DNA of 64,000 nt, taken from contig NC_088317.1 of the NCBI RefSeq assembly GCF_910592395.1, positions 10,106,001 to 10,170,000 on the forward strand. Direction: 5' to 3'. Both the position numbers and the translations under genes were made by a program. Of the stretch, positions 23,401 through 31,637 are shown piece after piece. The stretch's first letter is position 1. The number at the start of each line of letters is the position of its first letter. The notes below the pieces were generated by a model that did not search any database, was not told the DNA's origin, and was given only the letters and a program-made list of their open reading frames with translations. This stretch comes from Lineus longissimus. Lineage: Eukaryota > Nemertea > Pilidiophora > Heteronemertea > Lineidae.

Positions 23401-25779
23401 CATTCGTGCGAACAGACGAGCCAGGCCAAGGGCGGGATGGGTGATCTGGACGAGATCCTGGACACTGGGAAGTTTGGAATCAAGATCTGGTATAGTAACT
23501 TGGCTGGTAGGGAGTCAATGAGTCAGAAGTCTGAGGCATGTGTTGGTGAGTCTGTTGACCTCGGAGGTGGTGGTGATAGCGTCAAGACTCTTGGTGTCTC
23601 CTGGAATCATAAGTCTGATATGATTCATTTCCGGGTCAAGGACCCCCCTTCTGAGTCTCTGACGAAGAGGTTGGTGCTGTCATACATGTCTACCCTGTTT
23701 GATCCTCTTGGTCTGGCGACCCCTGTCACGGTCACAGCCAAGATTGCTATGCAAGATAACTGGAGAATCAAGGAACTTGGTTGGGACACCAATCTACCAC
23801 CGGACCAGGTAAAGAGGTGGAGCAAGATTTTCGCGGATTTCAAGCGGCTAGAAACGTCTGTTGTCATCCCCAGGTCTGTCAAGCCTGTAGACGCGTTGGG
23901 ACAACCCCAACTTCATGTGTTTGTTGACGCCAGCCTGCATGCATATGGTGCCTGCGGCTACATGTTGTGGCCAATGCCAGATGGCATTAGTGTCCGTTTG
24001 TACTCGTCAAAGGCAAGGGTGGCCCCGCTACACCAGACTACGGTGCCGCGCCTTGAGTTGATGGCGGCTCTCATTGGTTCCCGTCTTGCCAAGACCATCC
24101 ATACTGAGTTGCGCACCAAGCCTGATGTTCATTTGTGGTCTGATTCTCAGATAGTTCTTCATTGGGTGAAGTCTGAGTCGCTCTCTTTGAAACAATTTGT
24201 TGGCGTATGCGTTGCTGAGATTCTGTCCACCTGGGATCCCTCGTTATGGAAGTATGTGCCCACAGCCCTAAATCCAGCAGATGATCTTACCAGAGGACTC
24301 AGGCCAGATGAGATGACAGGTCGTTGGATTGAAGGACCGGATTTCCTGAAAAGGGGAGAGATGCATTGGCCAGACCAGACATCACTGAAGTTAGCTGATG
24401 TGGATAGCGAGAAGAAACCAGACCGAGAATTTCCCAAGATGTCTTCAGCGGTTGTGAAGATTGTCCCACCGATCAAGAGCTACGCCTATTCGAGTTGGCC
24501 CAGACTCATCACGGTGACAGCCCTTTGTCTTCGCTTCATTGGGAATCTCAAGGCCAAGGTCAAGAAAGAAGATGGAAAGACTGGAGAGCTCGAACCGGGG
24601 GAACGCGAGAAAGCTGAGAAATACTGGATCTCTACTGCCCAGGAGGAGTTGACTGACTGGCATACACGCTGCAAGGACCTCGCCCCCTTTCGAGACAGTG
24701 AGGGAATGCTCCGGGTTGGGGGTCGTCTTCGCAAGTCCCCTCTGTCCTATGATGAAAACCATCCCTTTCTCCTTCCCTCTTTGAACCACATTTCCAAGTT
24801 GTTGATGAGAGATGTCCATTGGAAGAATGGTCATTGTGGGTGTGAGAGTACACTGTGTCATAGTCGCCGCAAGTATTGGTTTGTGAAGGGTCGGACCATG
24901 GCACGTCTGATAGTTCGAGACTGTGTTGTCTGCAGGAAGTGTAGGAAATCTCCCCTGGTCCCTTGGATGGCAGACCTTCCTTTGGAACGTCTTCAGTTGT
25001 TTGCTCCTGTCTACAGTACAACTGGCTTGGACCTGTTTGGTCCCTTTCTCTTGAAGTGTGGGCGTAATAAGGTGACAAAGGCCTGGGGGGCTATCTTCAC
25101 CTGTGCTACTGTCAGAGCGATTCACCTTGAGATTGTGGAAAACCTGTCCACCCAAGCCTTCCTTCATGCATTGAGAAGGTTTGTCTCCCATCATGGGTGG
25201 CCTTCAACCATTATTTCTGATAATGGAAGTTCATTTGTCAGCACCGAGAAAGAGTTAAAAAAACTTGTGGAGGAGGGGCGTAAGCAATTCGAGGGTTTTG
25301 CTGCCCTCCACAAGGTGAAGTGGCGTTTCATCACCCCGCTGAGTCCCAACCAGGGTGGGTTTTATGAATCACTCATCAAGTTGGTCAAGAAAGGTCTGAA
25401 GTTAGTGGTTGGTCCTCAGAATCTAACTTGGAACGAGATGAGTACTGTGTTCGCAGAAGTTCAGAACTTGGTCAATTCTAGGCCGCTGGGTTACAGTTCA
25501 AATGACCCAAACGACTTGCAACCCCTGACTCCTAATCACTTTCTTCTTGGTAGGGCGTCAGCCGAGACTCCTCAGGGACCGTTTGCAGTCACCAAAAATC
25601 TCCACAAGAGATTCGAGTTTGCCCAGGCTTTGGTCAACCAGTTCTGGTTGAGGTTCATTCGGGAATACCTACCCACCTTACAGAAAGGTCCAAGTGGCTC
25701 GCCAAGGGGCGTAAGGTGCGTCCCGGTGATGTTGTCCTGCTTGTCGATCCCAGTGCAGTGCGTGGTCAGTGGGAATTAG
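20410..25779 (+). CDS. gag-pol: BEL/Pao Gag-Pol polyprotein
   Basis: One frame of about 1,790 codons from the ATG at 20410 encodes all replication functions. A Thr/Ala/Pro-rich N-terminus leads to the BEL gag domain (LKLKSFSGKPVDYVDF), two cysteine-rich knuckles (CYICSEPHKVPEC near 21790 and CYSCLIKGHRSQDC near 21895), an aspartic protease (LLDSGSTTNIV near 22153), RT with YMDDLIHS near 23382, RNase H (VFVDASLHAYGACGY), an integrase zinc finger (HWKNGHCGCE...CVVCRKC) and a DDE core (GLDLFGPF near 25024, ISDNGSSF near 25214, GGFYESLIK near 25354). Upstream in-frame codons lie inside the LTR and lack an ATG, so 20410 is the likely start. The last 30 residues are out of frame. Confidence 0.95.
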   Translation: MALEELKTKRKSLRGRCTRTINRLKEAINNDTVTLLRLENELDALGKDFREACDINTSMISLVDETSTDAGNFIHWEADLIDSYYNFLDEASEHRKKKEKPKTAPTLTSAPVAGTSTGTVTSFGAAAVTSSSPATSTSVPTLGLPVSAAMPRGAGSTLTPATLPTSSVPISLAHHPLIMSSTVSSMPSPVFATSVDPVPAFDSWIDELVEFRETVLPSSSVDLTVAAALYRIEAGRDIPTLKLKSFSGKPVDYVDFMDSFKLHIHDKPHLKDDARLAQLRMHLSGDAERLIAGLGCSGVMYATALKQLKDQFGARSVIARAFIDKIIKGKKIDNSKDSLRDYSIDVINVIAGLQRLQYFADVNAVTTLRLVVQRLPDYLIDRWQDAVARIRERDPTRAPTILDLSEFLRKKVRAKCDPDFGDLRSTETKGNYGSNSGNSGSGKHDRRSFAAQAVRDKVLECYICSEPHKVPECPTFVSNSISERQNLAKTHNLCYSCLIKGHRSQDCRGKRKCGKGGCTRWHHVLLHVDSPPPGPRPDPPATDSSRPTVGVAKAALDKGGILPVVRVLFRSENGRVKEGNVLLDSGSTTNIVRSDFAKGLGLQGRIEPVEVLVVGGSPHSQQNSRRLKFWLSHLDGGEEHLVEAHEMDCTVSGVPPLNEDYLCSFSHLSDLDLSHPGGPIDLILGVQYSHLHSEEEVRRGLDFEPVAKRVLLGWYVIGAKGKAPKRVSVNLVRKLAPSMSDLYDLEVLGVRAPSCSCPIEPMSSEDRKALELLESSVSHDGDRYMIGLPWRRDPCLLPDNYSLAEKRLYSLEKSLSRDSDKASLYNHAVQEYLDKGWAVKAGPRETDKRPLYYLPHHGVYRPDKPSTPLRIVFDPASRFQGVSLNSFLYKGPNLIGNLLGVLLRFREDLIAIVGDISKMFLQIRLKPEDTEVHRFLWRNLDDTREPEIYKLTRVAFGDKSSPDMASLVMLKIAERHETSHPDAAQILKRDRYMDDLIHSCEQTSQAKGGMGDLDEILDTGKFGIKIWYSNLAGRESMSQKSEACVGESVDLGGGGDSVKTLGVSWNHKSDMIHFRVKDPPSESLTKRLVLSYMSTLFDPLGLATPVTVTAKIAMQDNWRIKELGWDTNLPPDQVKRWSKIFADFKRLETSVVIPRSVKPVDALGQPQLHVFVDASLHAYGACGYMLWPMPDGISVRLYSSKARVAPLHQTTVPRLELMAALIGSRLAKTIHTELRTKPDVHLWSDSQIVLHWVKSESLSLKQFVGVCVAEILSTWDPSLWKYVPTALNPADDLTRGLRPDEMTGRWIEGPDFLKRGEMHWPDQTSLKLADVDSEKKPDREFPKMSSAVVKIVPPIKSYAYSSWPRLITVTALCLRFIGNLKAKVKKEDGKTGELEPGEREKAEKYWISTAQEELTDWHTRCKDLAPFRDSEGMLRVGGRLRKSPLSYDENHPFLLPSLNHISKLLMRDVHWKNGHCGCESTLCHSRRKYWFVKGRTMARLIVRDCVVCRKCRKSPLVPWMADLPLERLQLFAPVYSTTGLDLFGPFLLKCGRNKVTKAWGAIFTCATVRAIHLEIVENLSTQAFLHALRRFVSHHGWPSTIISDNGSSFVSTEKELKKLVEEGRKQFEGFAALHKVKWRFITPLSPNQGGFYESLIKLVKKGLKLVVGPQNLTWNEMSTVFAEVQNLVNSRPLGYSSNDPNDLQPLTPNHFLLGRASAETPQGPFAVTKNLHKRFEFAQALVNQFWLRFIREYLPTLQKGPSGSPRGVRCVPVMLSCLSIPVQCVVSGN

Positions 25780-25985
25780 GCCGAATCGAGGAGACCTACC
25801 CAGGGGATGATGGGGAGGTCAGGAATGTGAAGGTCAAGGTGAAATCTGGGTTCAGGACAAGGTCTGTCCAGAGGTGTGTGCCAGTCCTGGAGCCCGATGA
25901 TGATGTTTCTTCCGCTGTTGAAGACGTTGACTCTGACCATGAGACTGGGGATGGGGACAGAGACGACGGGAGTGAGGCGTGTTAG
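25684..25985 (+). pseudogene. BEL integrase C-terminal domain, shifted frame
   Basis: RPGDVVLLVD, WELGRIEETYPG and DGEVRNVKVKVKSG are the conserved C-terminal domain of BEL integrases. They lie in a different frame from the polyprotein. The switch is needed at about 25681-25690, where one base appears to be missing. An acidic tail (DDDVSSAVEDVDSD) follows to the stop at 25985. Confidence 0.85.
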
Positions 25986-26047
25986 ATGACTGAAATTCTG
26001 ACTAAATTATGCGTCCGCGCTTTATCGCGTCCTTGGCGCCCGGAGGA

Positions 26048-26659
26048 TGTTTTGAATGTTACTGAAACCCAATGTTTAAATCGCGAGTTCCGCGTGTGAT
26101 TGTTTTACGGCCAATTTGAATTTCGCGCGCGTTAGTTTGAGATGCGCCCTCTTTTCCTCTCCGGAGTTGTGACGTCAGCGCTTTCGCCTTTTTTGTGTGT
26201 TTTGAGAAATGTCCTTGCGGACCTTTCGTCTTTTTCGTGGGAGTTTCTCCCTTTCGTGCTCATGTTTAGGCCAAGAGCATTTATAAACGAGGTAAATGAT
26301 GATGTATAGATCTCCCATGCCCCATTTGAGTAATCGTTGTAAGCTGTGGACCCGAGAATTTGGGCCTGTATTGGTCGCTGTTTGTGCTCTGTCAGGCTGT
26401 TGCGAGCGCACCTCGGTGCATGTGTCCGTGTACGGGCAGTGCATTGTAGGTGTACTAATGTATGTGGAGGACGTCTCCTGGGTGATCTCACAGCAGCGTA
26501 TTGATTTCTCAGTGCTAAGTGAAGACATTTTTGTAAGACCATTTGCATTCTTGTATTTTCAGAAACAATTCAATTTGATGATTCAACAACAAAGATTTAT
26601 CAAAAGTTACTCGGCTCTTGGTTTATTTCCTGATCCTGTCTGAAGCCATACCCGCACCA
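26048..26659 (+). repeat. BEL element 3' LTR
   Basis: Same length and ends as the 5' LTR, with one visible base difference. It is followed directly by the ACTCC duplication and then by LINE A endonuclease sequence. Confidence 0.93.
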
Positions 26660-26664
26660 ACTCC

Positions 26665-27369
26665 ATATGATTCAATACGATCAAATATACTTTCTGAAAC
26701 CAAGAAATGGTCAATTAACGACCTACTGCTATTTGACTTGCTTTCATATGTGAAATCAACCCGCGATACATTATGGTTAACCGCGAAATGTAAGTTTTCC
26801 TGTCTCATAAAATCCAAAAGTGCCTGCCTATGATGAGAGTGAAGTCTACCTAGGTCAGTATTTAGGTCGCCCCCAACAATTACATTAGGAGTATCCTGAC
26901 CATGCAATAAAGCAGATACTTCCATCAAAGTGTCCTGGAATTCTTGAATATTATGTTGACCGCCACTATCAGTAGGCATATAAATATTCACCAACAAAAT
27001 ACAATTATCGAGCCCATCCACTTCTATGGAAATTCCACAAACTCTTTTAGAATCAAAATCCACTGGTGTAATAACACCTTTGAAGTTCTCATGCCAAGCT
27101 ATGGCCACGCCTCCATACGGACGCCCGCTCAACAACGAAGTGTTCTCCATACCGGAAACCCCGTGTAACATGATACCTTTGCCCAAGTCCGCCTTTAACT
27201 TAACAAGCTGCTGATCAAACATCCAATGTTCCTGAAGCAATAAGAATGTACAGTCAGGTAACAAGTCCTTTATGTATTCTTTTCGTCCCGACCCAAGTCC
27301 ACAGCTATTATATGAAGTTAAGTTCATGATACTCATGATCAGAAGTAGAGTAAGTCCGTACATCAACAT
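26665..27369 (-). pseudogene. LINE A ORF2 endonuclease (APE type)
   Basis: Starts at the ATG at 27369 and shows the exonuclease-endonuclease-phosphatase motifs: TSYNSCGLG, LLQEHW, GGVAIAW, NIYMPTDS, VIVGGDLNTDLG and a late SLIDHFLVS. The enzyme nicks target DNA to prime reverse transcription. It ends where the BEL element inserted and resumes at 19758. The ORF1 stop and ORF2 start overlap as TGATG, which suggests termination-reinitiation. The clade is not certain; the RT motifs suggest a jockey/CR1-like group. Confidence 0.88.
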
Positions 27370-28232
27370 CACTGTTGTTTAGAAGGAACAAAGAATTTTC
27401 TCACACCCACACCTTCTGGCCACATGTCCCCATCTAATAGCTTCGCAAACTGCGACTTCGGCACACTAAGTCTATATGACTTGAAACTGGCATTCGCGTT
27501 CGATTTTAGTTCTAGCTCCTTTACAACAATATCCTTATCTACTATGTAGTCCCGGAGTTCCTCATCCGTTGTATCCGGATCTAACCTGAAGATGAACAGA
27601 TCTCTATTAGGTTCAGGAGCTCCCTTAAGAGCACATCCTGTTTTTGACCTGCTTCCCATGATCACCTTTCTCCGATTCACCTTCTGTCTGTTCACTGAGG
27701 TGAAACCATCAGATCCTTTCGAGTTCAAGGAGCAATTGCTACCCCTCAGCCGCAACACTGATTGATGTGGAACCGCAAGGTTGGACTGTTCCCTTGTTGG
27801 ACCCCTTCCTCCGCCACGGCCACCACGTCCTCCACGAACACTAACCATTCGGTTTGTATCTGCAAACTCCGACTTTGACCCAACACTCTTAGCATAGCTC
27901 ATCATGTCCTTCTGCTTCTCTGATAAGTCCCATGAGCTATCTCTCCATTCGTCGATTTTGACGTCCGCCCACGAAGATAACTCCTTCTCCCCACTTACTG
28001 CAGGAGGAGAGGACCCACTCCCCACGTCTGCACCGTTACTCCTCCTATTACGATTCACCTTTATATCGTTTATATCCAAACTATTTTTCACAGTTCTGCC
28101 CTCAATGGAACCGAGCTGTTCCTCAAGTTTGCAGAGCCTCTCAACGATAGAGATGCTGTTTATTACCTTTGGACTCTTTTTGACACTGTTTGAACTGTTA
28201 AATACTTTGTTAGATTTATATGAAATTTTCAT
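27369..28232 (-). CDS. LINE A ORF1 protein, 287 aa
   Basis: An RNA-binding partner of ORF2 by position. Features: a short N-terminal heptad-like stretch (IVERLCKLEEQLGSI) that may be a coiled coil, a Gly/Arg-rich RGGRGGRGGGRG segment near residues 130-142, and a C-terminal domain with NRDLFIFRLDPDTTDEELRD, which resembles an RRM-like fold in other LINE ORF1 proteins. The ATG at 28232 opens the frame, and the stop overlaps the ORF2 start. The frame is intact although ORF2 is destroyed. Confidence 0.82.
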   Translation of the reverse strand: MKISYKSNKVFNSSNSVKKSPKVINSISIVERLCKLEEQLGSIEGRTVKNSLDINDIKVNRNRRSNGADVGSGSSPPAVSGEKELSSWADVKIDEWRDSSWDLSEKQKDMMSYAKSVGSKSEFADTNRMVSVRGGRGGRGGGRGPTREQSNLAVPHQSVLRLRGSNCSLNSKGSDGFTSVNRQKVNRRKVIMGSRSKTGCALKGAPEPNRDLFIFRLDPDTTDEELRDYIVDKDIVVKELELKSNANASFKSYRLSVPKSQFAKLLDGDMWPEGVGVRKFFVPSKQQ

Positions 28233-29039
28233 GGTTTTTAGCTTTTTTGCTAAATTTTGGTGTGTGGAGCAGCAATGGTTAAAATAAAAAGACAGTAGAA
28301 ATTCAACTTAAAAAGTACTTGAAATCATTGTTTTTAGTGTCCTAAGCTATGCTGCGGAATTTGGATTCAATCAAGCATACCTAGCAGAGTGGTTGCTAGG
28401 GACTGGTGAAAGTGATAGATCCCAAATCTTAATGCCGACTTTATAGGCAATTTTCATAATAATTTCCGGAATAAAGCCTGGTTCACTGACCGACTTCAAA
28501 TGGCCATATCTCGGTGACCCCTTGAGGTATCTGAATAATTCTTGCACCATTTTGTAGCATATAACTCGAATGTTGGTCAATGTGACTCATTTTGCCAGAT
28601 CGTGTCACATATAGTTTATCTTATCCTTTTGTGTCAGTTTCTATACATTTGGTATCTGTCAATAGTTCTAGGTTTATTCCTTTGTACCAGCTTGCCATGT
28701 AACACACTATGACTAGTACAGTGGCATGGATCTATCTGAATATAGTTTCACTGAACTATTCAAATAAATCTGCGGAACATCAGTTTTGAGGTAGAGGTCA
28801 ATGAACACACCGTGATTTTTTTGATTAAAATGATGGCTTTAGCTTCATATGGCTTTAGTTTCATCATGGGCAGAATCATTTTGCCATTGCATTCTTTAAT
28901 ACATCAAAGAACACGGACTTTCATGCGACGTATAAAAATCAATTAAGTACCGATCCCTTCTTCCGCAATAGTTTAAAATCATCATTAGAAGGGAAGTGAT
29001 ATCTCGCTATTTTGAAGTCATCGTCTCCCATTGAATTTG
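28233..29039. other. LINE A 5' region and intergenic sequence
   Basis: The 5' UTR of LINE A should begin in this stretch on the minus strand, but its start is not resolved. The remainder holds no recognisable gene. Confidence 0.4.
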
Positions 29040-29381
29040 TTATGTTATCTTAAACTGGACTGAAAAATCTGTACGAGTATAAAAACCTAAAACAACCGAA
29101 CTGCAATGAAATGTATTATTCTTGGCAAGTAATTTAAGTTTCTTGTACTCTGGTAGTTTAGTCGTAAACTCTAACGAACAGGTGTGAATCATTTTTACGG
29201 AGATTGTGGAAAAACACTGGAACGAACATGGCTTTTCATTCCAATTGCACGAGTTGTGAGCAGCACCTCGATATCTACCATTATAGGTTTCATGGTCCTT
29301 GACCTTGTCGTACCCTAACAACTGATTGCAGTAGTAACAGGGTGTTTCTGAGTGAGATCTATTCCAGTCTTCATCATGCAT
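29040..29381 (-). pseudogene. Fragment with endonuclease VII-like zinc motif
   Basis: The first 45 residues carry CYYCNQLLGYDKVKDH, then YNGRYRGAAHNSCN: two CxxC-type pairs and a DH..YRG..H..CN core. This pattern occurs in endonuclease VII/HNH-like modules attached to protein-primed DNA polymerases of Maverick/Polinton-type elements and relatives. No polymerase motif is seen nearby, so it is an isolated fragment. The identification rests on motif recall only. Confidence 0.5.
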
Positions 29382-29613
29382 TATTAAAGGATAGTTACAG
29401 TTTAATAGATTAATTGTTCTTCCATTTTTGATAAGGCACGTCTACAATATCAGAACCTCTATGACTTAAAAGAGAGACTTCATAGATATTTGATGTACTG
29501 ATAAAACTTTAGAAATGGGTTAATGGTAGTCATTTAATCAATCCTGAATGAAAATAATTATTTTCCTACGGATAGTTATTTTTTAATTAGCGTTTTAAAA
29601 TTTCCAAATCCAT

Positions 29614-29683
29614 CGTCTGCTACGAGCCTGCTAAAGAAATTCCCATAACGGCCGCCATGTTGGATGACGTCACGAGATGGACA
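29614..29683 (+). promoter_or_regulatory. CRE/YY1 promoter block, left inverted end
   Basis: It contains CGTCTGCTA (29614-29622), GGCCGCCAT (29650-29658, YY1-like), TGACGTCA (29665-29672, CRE) and GATGGACA. It lies about 180 bp upstream of the THAP gene start. The same four blocks with the same spacing occur inverted at 40239-40307. Confidence 0.65.
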
Positions 29684-29860
29684 CCCATATCGTGTTTTGA
29701 CAGCGGTGCTGATAAGCCAAAGGTGTCAGACGAACCATGTTCCTGAATGCTAATTAGAGGGATTATCGGGCTAAACAATGGGATTAACTAGGAACTTAGG
29801 CCCCTACAGGCTACATAAAGGTAAAATGTTCTCATCAGCGGCATATACTGAAAGATTGCG

Positions 29861-30409
29861 ATGGATTGTACAAGTGAAGATACTGCCGAACCGCCGGAGA
29901 AGAGGACTAAAACCCTGAAGAAGCTGAGGAAAGACCGGGGAAAACGATGTGTTGTTTATGGATGCGGCAACACCACATCAAATAGTGAATTCGGAGCGCA
30001 TTTGTTTCCTGATAGAGCTGATGATTCTCGGAGATTTAAAGCTTGGTGCAGGGTCGTTTCCCAATCCCGTTCAGATTTCGTTTGGACCAAAAATGCAGTG
30101 ATATGTAGTGAACATTTTCTCGACGATATGACCAACAGTGTCTCCAGGCAAATGCAGAAAGAAATGCTGGCGAAGGCATATCAGAAAGATGCCAAGGACA
30201 TCAAAGTGAACTGGAGCCTGGCCGACGATGCGATCCCGTCCGTTTCACTTCTCCCCAGCAAGCCGAAACACGGGACCCCTGCAGTCACAGAACGTCCGAA
30301 AGCTACACGAAGCCCTCTCACCCCAGTTCCTGGTCCTTCATCAGACATTTTTACGACCCCCAAATTGACTGGAAGTCGAAATGCCGTCGTGATAAGGGAG
30401 AGAAAACGA
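29861..30409 (+). CDS. THAP-domain protein, exon 1
   Basis: Encodes a C2CH THAP zinc finger, a sequence-specific DNA-binding fold. C30 and C35 form the first pair (CVVYGC), HLFPD is at 47-51, W62 is conserved, and C82/H85 close the finger (CSEHF). A basic N-terminus (KRTKTLKKLRKDRGKR) precedes it, and a Pro/Ser/Thr-rich linker follows. The ATG at 29861 is the only good start. The exon ends in a GTAAGT donor at 30410, phase 0. A second exon candidate, 30638-30735 (AG..GTGAGT), encodes DVEAAGAWKEAMDFQ. THAP fingers occur in P-element and Kolobok transposases and in host regulators; the downstream exons favour a transposase-derived gene. Confidence 0.88.
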
Positions 30410-30802
30410 GTAAGTCTTGTTTTGTTTACATTCTTGTTATGCTTATTATGCATTGTACTCATTGTAGGCCTATGTATGAAGCATCACACAGTAACAGTCA
30501 TGACAGTATAAGGCCCATACATTTCCTTACTTCCTGACGGATGCATAGAGCAGTTAGACAATATAAGACGAGATAGGGGTAGACTGACATGTGGGACAAT
30601 CACTGGCAATAATTTCATTCTTTTTACAATTACATAGGACGTGGAGGCTGCTGGTGCTTGGAAGGAAGCCATGGATTTCCAAGCTGCTATCGAAGCTGAG
30701 GCAGTGATGATGAAGATGGTGGTCAGGAATCTGTGGTGAGTTGAGAATCAAACTAACAAGCTGACATTACTCTGGATGGAACAGTAAAAATTTGGCCGAG
30801 GA

Positions 30803-31159
30803 TACGGGTACGGCAGCCGTATCTGAACATTTTTTGGCTATTCGTACGGCAGTGATCTGAGCATGCGCAAAAGCATTCACCTCCGGTTACGTCACTGCCG
30901 TTTAGGTTTTTATGGTACGGCAGCCGTATCTGAACATTTTTTGGCTATTCGTACGGCAGCTCGCCAAACTGCAGTTGTGGATTAAAGTGCCGCTTCGGCG
31001 TCCGTTTCAGGCACTTCTCGATCGTTCGAGACCTCCGAGTATACATCTTGCAAAAGCTAACATCTTCATATATTCTTTTTGCCTTTTCAAGTTCAGTAAA
31101 CGATGAAAATTCGGCATTTAATTCAATTTCATATTGGGGATACGGCTGCCGTACCCGTA
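30803..31159. mobile_element. TIR element in the THAP-gene intron
   Basis: 21-bp perfect inverted ends start TACGGGTACGGCAGCCGTAT (left) with the complement at 31139-31159. A TA pair at each edge could be a mariner-type target duplication. Inside, a 43-bp stretch around CTGAACATTTTTTGGCTATT occurs twice in direct orientation (near 30814 and 30915). No transposase is present. Confidence 0.75.
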
Positions 31160-31637
31160 GTCAGTTCGTAAAAATTTCCCCCATCATCATTGCCTTCCAG
31201 GTGAAAGAAAACATTTTGTCTCTTTTACTCAATATTTCGGAACAGAATTTACAACAAGCAGCCATGTAACTAGACTTGACTATGCATAGAAAAAGTTGAA
31301 TTCATGAAACAAAGTTTTGGCAATGGTTTTTATTTGAGCTCTTTACTCCACCTTTTCAGCCTTGTCAGACCAAAAGTCAATTCACCCAAGTGAATAGGCG
31401 AATTCGGCGACCAAAGCATCGTTCGATGAGGGTGCAGACGAATTATGAAAAACCAAAGACCAAGGTCAAGGACCAAGGTGACAGTCTCAATAGGTAAGTA
31501 TTTTTAAAGCATAATATACTAATATTGGTCATAAAACAGGGCGACTCCATAAACAAGTAGCTTTTGCCAAATTGAACACAATAGGATTTATTAGGGAACT
31601 GAGACAAGTTTGAGAAACTTTTTGTTTTTATATTCAG

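Larger units (their letters stand above)
19754..26664 (+). mobile_element. Complete BEL/Pao LTR retrotransposon
   Basis: LTRs at 19759-20370 and 26048-26659 are both 612 bp and differ at one position that I can see (G19869 versus T26158). A 5-bp target duplication, ACTCC, flanks it at 19754-19758 and 26660-26664, the size typical of BEL. The single long gag-pol frame without env and the domain order gag, protease, RT, RNase H, integrase fit BEL/Pao. It sits inside the endonuclease region of LINE A. No standard TGG primer site follows the 5' LTR, so the primer is unresolved. A one-base frameshift near the integrase C-terminus is the only clear defect. Confidence 0.95.

Noticed and set aside
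24445-25194. 249-codon minus frame opposite BEL integrase
   Set aside because: Shadow of the plus-strand coding sequence, no recognisable motifs.
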